Shown here piece by piece: positions 57,914-64,000 of a stretch of 64,000 nucleotides of DNA. The DNA is from Clitopilus passeckerianus. Taxonomy: Eukaryota; Basidiomycota; Agaricomycetes; Agaricales; Entolomataceae. The translations under genes and the position numbers were made by a program. The first letter of the stretch is position 1; every line of letters begins with the position of its first letter. The stretch covers positions 1 to 64,000 of the forward strand of contig CALYLX010000143.1 of assembly GCA_944990035.1 (NCBI GenBank), in the 5' to 3' direction. Below the pieces are notes generated by a model. It saw only the letters and a program-made list of their open reading frames with translations. It searched no databases and was not told the origin of the DNA.

Positions 57914-58795
57914 TCAATTCTTCTTCTTGCCCCAGAAATGGCGGTCTATGTTCTTCCAATAGCGTTGTGGACAGTTAACCGGGTAATGGCCTGGGCCGCG
58001 ATGATGACACAGACGACAAACAAAATGAAAGCAATGGTATTGTCGATGTCTGCCTCCGCAAACATAGCATCGGAAGTGTCTGGGCGGTGGTGGCTGGTTG
58101 GCAAGGTACCCGGTACGCGGCGCCTTCTGTGACGAGATCGTTGAGGAAGAGGGTTCACCAGAGTTGGCGAATCTGACTCTGGTGGGCTTTCGAATGCGGA
58201 GAGGTAAGGTGTCGGTGGGTTTGACATTTGGGTTGACGTTTTCCTTGTCGCTATCTTGATCCTCGGGTGTAGTTTGAATGAAGGGATTGTGCTTTATCTT
58301 GGCGGCGGTAGCAAGGTTGGTGACGGGGGGGAATTCTTGGAGGGTTCCTCGAACCTGACGTGCCGTGAGAATCGTCGGTTCTTCAGTGGTTTGATCTTCC
58401 TCAGGCCCCCAGGGATTGGCGGCAAGGGTTTCGAAATCTGTCTCCTTCGGGTTGGGGAACCAACTTCGTCGTTCAGGATAGTGCTGATCAAGGAAGGCTG
58501 TACCTCCGGCAGCGAAGAAGAGGTCGGTGAGGGTTTCCTCCGTGCGTTGGTCAGAGCTGTCAAGAGCTCGATCAAGTTCTTCAAGGGTTTTCGAATATAG
58601 GTGGCGTAGACGAGCCACTTCGTTGCGGAATTCGGTTCTTCGGTCGTGGTAGGCTGAGCCCCGCTCTGCCACTTCGGTGAGGAGGTTGTCGTTGTTGCTC
58701 CAGGCAGTGTTCGTACGGAGCGCCGTAACAGCGGAATCGGTTTTGAAGGTGTTAAGGATAATGGTGCGGTCGTAGGAGGAGACATTGGAGGACAT
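57914..58795 (-). CDS. third retrotransposon ORF, tandem zinc-knuckle protein
   Basis: Downstream of pol, where env sits in retroviruses, but with no signal peptide or membrane helix. From the first ATG it is 293 residues; the frame is open from 58849, so it overlaps the pol stop by a few bases. The N-terminal 150 residues are charged and helical (RRTEFRNEVARLRHLYSKTL). The middle is acidic, then Pro/Ser-rich. The last 51 residues hold a Cys/His cluster: C-x2-C-x3-H-x3-H-C, then C-x2-C-x6-H-x4-C (CRLC...GHYPVNC), followed by a basic end (GKKKN). It resembles a nucleic-acid-binding Gag-like knuckle. I know no family that matches. Confidence 0.7.
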   Translation of the reverse strand: MSSNVSSYDRTIILNTFKTDSAVTALRTNTAWSNNDNLLTEVAERGSAYHDRRTEFRNEVARLRHLYSKTLEELDRALDSSDQRTEETLTDLFFAAGGTAFLDQHYPERRSWFPNPKETDFETLAANPWGPEEDQTTEEPTILTARQVRGTLQEFPPVTNLATAAKIKHNPFIQTTPEDQDSDKENVNPNVKPTDTLPLRIRKPTRVRFANSGEPSSSTISSQKAPRTGYLANQPPPPRHFRCYVCGGRHRQYHCFHFVCRLCHHRGPGHYPVNCPQRYWKNIDRHFWGKKKN

Positions 58796-58845
58796 TATAA
58801 GCAAGATGTGTTTGCTTCGGCGAAGTGCTGTGGGTTGATGGAGAT

Positions 58846-61800
58846 TCACCGAATGTTCTTCCTCTTCTTATATGCTTCAAGGGTCTTCTTGGTGTTCTGG
58901 AGGTTTCTCACAGGTTCCCATGAGTTCTCCGATGTCGGATATCCTTTCCACTTGATCTTGTAAAGGATCTTCCCACGATGTCGTTTGTGTGCGACAATTT
59001 CTTCCACTTCCCATTCTTCTTCTTGATTGATGAGGTCAGGTGGCGGTTCTAGGAAATTGGGCCCATGTGTCTCGGTTTCCTTGTATGGTGTGAGGAGGGT
59101 GGCGTGGAACACAGGGTGAATTTTCCATGCTCGGGGTAGTTCTAGTCTGTAGGTCAGCGGACCTAGAACTTCTTTGATCATGAAGGGGCCTTCTCGTCGT
59201 GGCGTGAACTTCTTTGAGTAGTATGCCAGTTTTAGGTTAGTTGTTTCCAACCAAACCTTCTGTCCTTGTTCAAATGGTTTGAAGTTACTTTGGACGCGTT
59301 CGGCCATCTTTCGTCTCGCAAGTTCATGGGCAGCCGCAGCTTCGTCTCGTGCCTGTTGGAGTTCTTTCATTCGGGTTTCCGCAGCAGGGACATTGGTCTT
59401 CTGATATGGAAGGGGAATAGCACGTGGTTCTGCTCCGTTCATTAGGTAGAATGGAGTTTGTGCGGTGACGGCATGAACACGTTTGTTATGGGCGAATTCC
59501 ATTAGGGGAATTAGTTCTAGCCATTTCTCGGGGTTGTTGGCGCAGAATAGTCGGAGATAAGCGCCAATGTCTTGGTTGACGCGTTCGGTTTCTCCATCTG
59601 CTTGTGGGTGATATGCGGTTGTCAGGGAAAGCTTGATTCCTAGAAGTCGTCCTAGTTCTTGGAATACTTTGGATGCGAATTGTGGACCTCTATCGGATAT
59701 CAGTTTGTCAGGAAGTCCGAATCTTCTGTAGACAGCATCCAGGTAGTTGTTGGCAGTGCCTAGGGCGTCAATGGTCTTCTTGCAAGGGATCAAAATTACC
59801 CCCTTACTAAGGCCATGGTCTACCACGACCATGAGTGAGTCGTAACTGTTAACCTCGGGAAGATCAGTGATGAAATCTGTAGAGGCAAGTTCGAAGGGTC
59901 GTGTGGCGGTAAATTTGACTGGGTTCAGGGGAGGTGCCGTGGGATGTGTATTGACTTTCATCTGTTGGCAAGGGGCACATCCATCAACGTAGGATTTGAC
60001 AGTTCCAAACATTCTGGGCCACCAGTAGTGTTCGGAAATCAACTCCATCGTCTTGAATGCTCCAGGGTGCCCGGCCATAGGTGCGTCATGATACTTCTGT
60101 ATGAGGCTTCGTCGTAGGGTAGCGTCATTAGGGACGTAGCATCGCCCCCGGAAGAAGAGAAGAGAGTCCTCTACTTTCCAGTCGGCTAAAGCCGATTTGA
60201 TGGGAGTAGAGTGGTTCTTCAGGTGTCGTATTGCTTCAGTGAAGAACTCGTCTTTCATCATGTGTTCGGCAAATTCCGCCTTAAGTTCGGTGTCAATTGT
60301 TCGGATGAAGAGTTTATCAGGTAGCATGGTGATATCTTCGTTGTCGGTGTCGTGGTCTAGAATGTGATCTGCCCGTCGGGATAGTTCGTCAGATTGGACC
60401 ATCTGAGTTCCTGGTACATGGACTAGATTCAGGTCATATTGGGAGAGGAGTAAGCTCCATCGTGCTTGTCGTCGGCTAAGTTTCTGTGGCGTTCGGTAGT
60501 AGGTGAGGTTCTTATGGTCGGAGAATACCGTGACTGGGTGGGCTGATCCTTGTAGATAGTGTCGCCAAGTCTCCAGTGCTCTGACTATAGCGAGTAGTTC
60601 CCTGTCGTAGATTTCGTAGTTCCGTTCGGTTGGGGTGAAAGAGTGAGAGATGTATCCACAAGGGTGCCAGTCGTTATTTTCGTCTCGTTGGCGTAGCACT
60701 GCTCCTGTTGCCCACTTGGATGCATCACATTCAATGGTGAATGGTTTCGTTGGATCGGGCATAGTGAGTACGGGTGTCTCCGCGAACCTTTTCTTCAGGG
60801 CTTCAAATGCTTCTTCTTGTTCCTTTCCCCATGTAAAGGGCCGATCTTTCTTGGTGAGATCGTTCAGGGGTCGGGCTAGTTCCGCATATTTCCCTATGAA
60901 CCTTCGGTAGAAGTTGCCAAATCCCAAAAAGGACCGAACTTCTTTTACGGTGGTCGGGGTCGGCCATTTCTTTATCCCATCAAGTTTGGTCGGGTCCATG
61001 TGGATCTTGTCTGGCGATATGATCATTCCAAGGAATTCGACTTCTGTCACGTTGAATTTGCATTTCTCAGCTTTAAGGAACAGGTTGTGTTCCATCAGCC
61101 TTCGGAGTACCCGTTTGGTGCGCTTCTCGTGTTCTCTTGGGTCTTTAGAGAAGAGTAACATGTCATCCATGTAGATGATTAACCATCCTTCATCGATCAT
61201 GTCTCTGAAGATGTGGTTCATCATTGCTTGAAACGTGGCTGGGGAGTTGCATAGTCCAAAGAACATGACGGTGGGTTCAAACAAGCCTCGATTTGTTTTG
61301 AAGGCTGCTTTCCACTCGTCTCCTTCTTTGATCCGGACATTATGATATCCCCATCGGATGTCTAGTTTTGTGAAAATCTTTGCTCCTCTGAGTTTGTCGA
61401 GTAGGTCGCTGACTAGTGGTAAGGGGTAGGCATTCTTGACAGTTCCACTGTTGAGATATCGGTAATCTTGGCAGGGTCGTAGTGCGTTTGCTTCTTTCTT
61501 CGCTACAAAGAAGAAGGGTGATGCTTGAGGTGATTTCGAGGGTCGGATGTATCCTTTCCGTAAGTTTTCTTCGAGAAATTTGTCCATTTCGGCTTGCTCC
61601 TTTGGGTTGAGAGGGTAGACCTTGCAGTCTTTCGGAACAAAGTCTGGTTTGAGATCAATGGCGTGATCCCAAGGCCGAGATGGGGGGAATCGTTCTGATG
61701 CTTCTTTCTCAAAGACTTTCTTGAATTCGTGGTATTCGGGGGGAATGAGGTCTTCGAGTTTCTTCTTGACCTCTTCGGTTTTCTGATGTTCTAGGGTCTG

Positions 61801-62580
61801 GGAGATGGATGTCTTGGCGCGGATCCAGACGTTCTGGGTCGGGACAAATCGCAGTGATCCTCTATCTCGGGTGATTCGGGAGATATTTGCGGCTCGGATT
61901 CTTCTGATTTCTGGTTCTCGATGTTCATTCGTCAATGGGGAATTGGCTCGTTCGAATATCCCCATCACTGGTTCTCCTTTCACATAGGCAATAACCAGGT
62001 CTTGTTCGTCATTGGGTTCTTCTAAGGGTGTTTCAATGGGTTCGGGTTCGTCGGGTACGTTGGAAATGTCTGGGCGTGGTTCCTCTGTTGCGGCTAGTCG
62101 TCTGATCTGGACTCGGGCAAGGGCCGTGCGTAGCGGGGATATCTTGACGCGTTTGGGATTAATGAATAGTGTCCCCTTTTGCCAGTTGATTTCTGGATTC
62201 GTTCGCTTCAGCCATGGGAGTCCGAGGATCAGGTGTTCATTCCCTAATCCCGTGACCAGGCACCGTTCTGACGCCTTGTGTTTCCCTATCCCTATATCGA
62301 CCCAGGTGTAATGGGTGATTTGCCCTGTTTTGTTGATAGTGCCGTCAACATTTTTGGCAGTGAGAGGTTGTCGAAGGGGATGTGTTTTGATTCGATGGCG
62401 GGCAACGAATTCTTTGTCGATGAATAGTCCTTGAGCACCTGAGTCGACTAGTGCTTTGGTTTCAACGGTTCTTTCTTCATTCGGAGCAGAGACCTTAATG
62501 GGTAGACGCATAGATTTATCAAAAGGTTCTGCATACGACATAGAAGAAATCAGTATTGTGGCGGGTTCAGACGTTGACAC
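58846..62580 (-). CDS. pol: Ty3/gypsy Pol: protease, reverse transcriptase, RNase H, integrase, chromodomain
   Basis: Intact 1244-codon frame. Protease active site DSGA at about 46-49. Reverse transcriptase with Tyr470-Met-Asp-Asp and an upstream FTKLDIRWGYH (Asp407). RNase H residues Asp619 (ECDAS), Glu661, Asp688 (SDHK) and Asp731 (SDEL). Integrase HHCC zinc finger at about 831-871, then catalytic Asp902, Asp963 (SDRG) and Glu999 (GETERVNQ). A GPF/Y-type region (RREGPFMIKEVL) leads to the chromodomain at about 1187-1240 (VEEIVAHKRHR, YKIKWKGY, NSWEP). Frame is -1 to gag; the shared open overlap is only 9 nt long. No stop codon or missing catalytic residue. Confidence 0.95.
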   Translation of the reverse strand: MSTSEPATILISSMSYAEPFDKSMRLPIKVSAPNEERTVETKALVDSGAQGLFIDKEFVARHRIKTHPLRQPLTAKNVDGTINKTGQITHYTWVDIGIGKHKASERCLVTGLGNEHLILGLPWLKRTNPEINWQKGTLFINPKRVKISPLRTALARVQIRRLAATEEPRPDISNVPDEPEPIETPLEEPNDEQDLVIAYVKGEPVMGIFERANSPLTNEHREPEIRRIRAANISRITRDRGSLRFVPTQNVWIRAKTSISQTLEHQKTEEVKKKLEDLIPPEYHEFKKVFEKEASERFPPSRPWDHAIDLKPDFVPKDCKVYPLNPKEQAEMDKFLEENLRKGYIRPSKSPQASPFFFVAKKEANALRPCQDYRYLNSGTVKNAYPLPLVSDLLDKLRGAKIFTKLDIRWGYHNVRIKEGDEWKAAFKTNRGLFEPTVMFFGLCNSPATFQAMMNHIFRDMIDEGWLIIYMDDMLLFSKDPREHEKRTKRVLRRLMEHNLFLKAEKCKFNVTEVEFLGMIISPDKIHMDPTKLDGIKKWPTPTTVKEVRSFLGFGNFYRRFIGKYAELARPLNDLTKKDRPFTWGKEQEEAFEALKKRFAETPVLTMPDPTKPFTIECDASKWATGAVLRQRDENNDWHPCGYISHSFTPTERNYEIYDRELLAIVRALETWRHYLQGSAHPVTVFSDHKNLTYYRTPQKLSRRQARWSLLLSQYDLNLVHVPGTQMVQSDELSRRADHILDHDTDNEDITMLPDKLFIRTIDTELKAEFAEHMMKDEFFTEAIRHLKNHSTPIKSALADWKVEDSLLFFRGRCYVPNDATLRRSLIQKYHDAPMAGHPGAFKTMELISEHYWWPRMFGTVKSYVDGCAPCQQMKVNTHPTAPPLNPVKFTATRPFELASTDFITDLPEVNSYDSLMVVVDHGLSKGVILIPCKKTIDALGTANNYLDAVYRRFGLPDKLISDRGPQFASKVFQELGRLLGIKLSLTTAYHPQADGETERVNQDIGAYLRLFCANNPEKWLELIPLMEFAHNKRVHAVTAQTPFYLMNGAEPRAIPLPYQKTNVPAAETRMKELQQARDEAAAAHELARRKMAERVQSNFKPFEQGQKVWLETTNLKLAYYSKKFTPRREGPFMIKEVLGPLTYRLELPRAWKIHPVFHATLLTPYKETETHGPNFLEPPPDLINQEEEWEVEEIVAHKRHRGKILYKIKWKGYPTSENSWEPVRNLQNTKKTLEAYKKRKNIR

Positions 62581-62591
62581 TGGCCGCCGTT

Positions 62592-63476
62592 CTAAAAATC
62601 CTCATCGAGCTCATTCCAGAAGCTCTCCAATTCTTCCGCTTCCAACGCTCTAATGGTTCTGACAAGATCTTTGATGTTTTTCTTGCCATAGGAGTTGGTG
62701 TTGGACTGCTTTCCTCCTCTGCGTTCAGGGCATTCTCGAGAGCGATGTCCTTTCTTGAAACAGCGGAAACATTTCCCTTCCTTCATTAACTCCTTTCTCT
62801 TTTCAAAAGATAAGGCGTCAATGTCCATGGCGTTAGGGTCTGCTGTGGCGTGGGTATTGCGGGGATTTGCATGGGAAATAGGGGGGAGTCCTCTGTTGCG
62901 GCGGATGACGTTCTGTCCTCTACGCCATTGTGCATCAAATCGGGCAGCGTGTTCGTACCATCCGTTAATGGTGACGGGAAGAATGGGGAGGTTATAGATC
63001 TTTTCGATGATCTTGGAGTTGAGTCCTTTCTGGAAGAATTCAATCTTCGCCTTTTCATCGGTGATCCCGGAGGCGGAGATAAGGACTTTGAATTGAGATA
63101 TGTAATCGTCAATTGGTCCTTTCTGCGTGAGAGCGTCTAGGGATGCAAATGCCTGTCCTTCTCCGTCTACTGGGTAGAAGGCGTTGATGAATTCTTTCTC
63201 GAATTGTTTGAAATCGGGGAGGATGATGTCGTTATCTTTGTTTGTGTAGTTCTGGCAGAAAGATCGTTTCCATGCCAAAGCGGTTCCTTTCTTCAAAAAG
63301 GAAAGTGCAAAAGCGATTTGCTTGTTGTTGTTGTCGTAGATGTGGTCGTTCAGGCTTAGGTACATCTTGACTTCCAACAACCAAACTTCGGCATTTCTTC
63401 GGTCACCATCATATTCAAATGGTTGTCCCATTCGGAGTTCGGCGAGTTTCTTTGGTTCAGGGTTGGTCGGAGCCAT
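62592..63476 (-). CDS. gag: Gag, CCHC zinc knuckle (frame open upstream to 63881)
   Basis: Capsid/nucleocapsid protein. From the first ATG it is 294 residues: a capsid-like helical region starting ELRMGQPFEYDGDRRNAEVW, then a single zinc knuckle CFRCFKKGHRSREC and a charged end. The same frame is open for another 135 codons upstream, to a TAG at 63882-63884, and that part also looks like protein (GTYSEFDLKTNRWRHL, then an acidic Pro/Glu repeat), but contains no ATG. It may start at a non-AUG codon, or this copy may have lost its start. Stop TAG at 62592-62594. Confidence 0.85.
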   Translation of the reverse strand: MAPTNPEPKKLAELRMGQPFEYDGDRRNAEVWLLEVKMYLSLNDHIYDNNNKQIAFALSFLKKGTALAWKRSFCQNYTNKDNDIILPDFKQFEKEFINAFYPVDGEGQAFASLDALTQKGPIDDYISQFKVLISASGITDEKAKIEFFQKGLNSKIIEKIYNLPILPVTINGWYEHAARFDAQWRRGQNVIRRNRGLPPISHANPRNTHATADPNAMDIDALSFEKRKELMKEGKCFRCFKKGHRSRECPERRGGKQSNTNSYGKKNIKDLVRTIRALEAEELESFWNELDEDF

Positions 63477-63910
63477 TTCTGGTGGTTCTTGTTTCGGGGT
63501 TTGTGCGGGTGTCAGAGTCTGGGTCTGTCTGGGGGGTTCTGGTTCTGTTTCCGATTCTTCTTCGGGTTCTTGCTCTGGTTCTGATTCTGGTTCGGGGTCT
63601 GGCTGTGGTTCTGGTTCTGGGTTCTTTACTTCTTCGGTGAAGTAGGCACTGCTAAGGTAGTCGCCAAATCGATATTGTCGCGGGTCTTCGTCTTTCGGTA
63701 CCAAATGTCTCCAACGGTTTGTCTTAAGGTCGAATTCTGAGTAAGTACCGTCGTCAAGTTGTACTACTCTCTCTGTCCCGGTGGGAGTTGAGGCGTTCGG
63801 CGGTCTTGAGGGAGACGTGGTTCCGGTCGGTTCTGCAAGGGTAGTTGACCTCTTGCAGTCAGGTGGTTTGGTGGTTGTGGCCTACGCTTGCGATGAGCGG
63901 GCTATCAGAT

Positions 63911-63921
63911 CAGCTTGACCT
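63911..63921 (-). promoter_or_regulatory. retrotransposon primer-binding site, self-priming type
   Basis: Sense AGGTCAAGCTG, one base inside the LTR. It is not the complement of a tRNA 3' end (no TGG). It is the exact reverse complement of CAGCTTGACCT at 57564-57554 in the LTR, the predicted first bases of the transcript. Confidence 0.75.
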
Positions 63922-63922
63922 T

Positions 63923-64000
63923 TGTTAAGCTAGTATCGCTACGTGCTCAACCAAGTATCAAGAGTTCAGCTGCTTAGTCCTCTACCAGCCTTTGTAGAGA
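63923..64000 (-). repeat. right LTR, first 78 bp only
   Basis: Identical to 57419-57496. It is the 5' LTR in element orientation; the rest lies outside the window. Confidence 0.9.

Larger units (their letters stand above)
57419..64000 (-). mobile_element. Ty3/gypsy chromovirus LTR retrotransposon, reverse strand, right LTR incomplete
   Basis: Complete internal region with gag, pol and a third ORF, 57881-63922 (6,042 bp), between a full left LTR (57419-57880) and the first 78 bp of a right LTR (63923-64000). Order on the reverse strand: 5' LTR (right), primer-binding site, gag, pol, ORF3, polypurine tract, 3' LTR (left). The integrase C terminus carries a chromodomain, placing it in the chromovirus clade. 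The 78 comparable LTR bases are identical and pol is undamaged, so the copy is young. The target duplication cannot be checked because the right end is missing. Confidence 0.93.

Noticed and set aside
63340..63645. Forward ORFs over the gag region rich in Ser/Gly
   Set aside because: They are the antisense of the acidic Pro/Glu repeat in gag, a composition effect, not a gene.
1..64000. tRNA genes and CRISPR arrays
   Set aside because: No convincing B-box plus cloverleaf seen by eye and no short regularly spaced direct repeats; a tRNA search program was not available.

Overview
The window looks like chromosomal DNA of a mushroom-forming basidiomycete (Agaricomycetes). The reasons are dense genes interrupted by many 40-60 nt introns, several very short exons, secreted wood and cell-wall enzymes (AA9 LPMO, GH16, GH20, pectinesterase), basidiomycete-type membrane and F-box proteins, and a Ty3/gypsy chromovirus. 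Coding models were rebuilt by hand from GT-AG (occasionally GC-AG) junctions. In nearly all of them the exon lengths add up to a whole number of codons; exon lists are in the evidence text.

Layout. 1-1830: no convincing gene. 1831-8237: four forward genes (SDR oxidoreductase, thioredoxin reductase, V-ATPase subunit c, epoxide hydrolase). 8737-17509: reverse strand, with a small membrane protein, a C2H2 zinc-finger protein, a broken aldo/keto reductase and a GPI-type GH16 glucanase. 18588-21772: two forward membrane proteins (an O-fucosyltransferase-like type II protein and a LEA-2-like protein). 22373-25000: poorly resolved, perhaps a decayed type I membrane protein. 25561-26809: reverse AA9 LPMO. 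27563-32659: an 18-exon forward WDR7/rabconnectin-like gene with one apparent single-base frame error. 32965-35859: ATG12 (reverse) and GH20 hexosaminidase (forward), sharing a 77-bp divergent spacer. 36030-38203: reverse lipase. 38716-43477: two forward genes (all-helical unknown, F-box). 43789-44981: reverse mitochondrial K+/H+ exchange protein. 45423-50104: three forward genes (pectinesterase, class III CoA-transferase, ETF-beta). 50434-55503: reverse RING-H2 and FIST proteins. 55504-56011: a small forward membrane protein.

56111-64000 is repetitive. It starts with three tandem copies of an unidentified terminal-inverted-repeat element separated by GTAC, the last of which is cut by a Ty3/gypsy chromovirus on the reverse strand. 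The retroelement has a 462-bp LTR, an intact 1244-codon pol with a chromodomain, gag joined to pol through what looks like a -1 slip site, and an unusual third zinc-knuckle ORF after pol. Its primer-binding site matches, base for base, the predicted 5' end of its own RNA, which is the hallmark of Tf1-type self-priming. The right LTR runs off the window.

Functional links: secreted carbohydrate-active enzymes (LPMO, GH16, GH20, pectinesterase) are scattered rather than clustered. The CoA-transferase and ETF-beta genes are adjacent and both belong to mitochondrial acyl-CoA metabolism. V-ATPase subunit c and the WDR7-like protein (V-ATPase assembly in animals) are both present but far apart. The rest is housekeeping.
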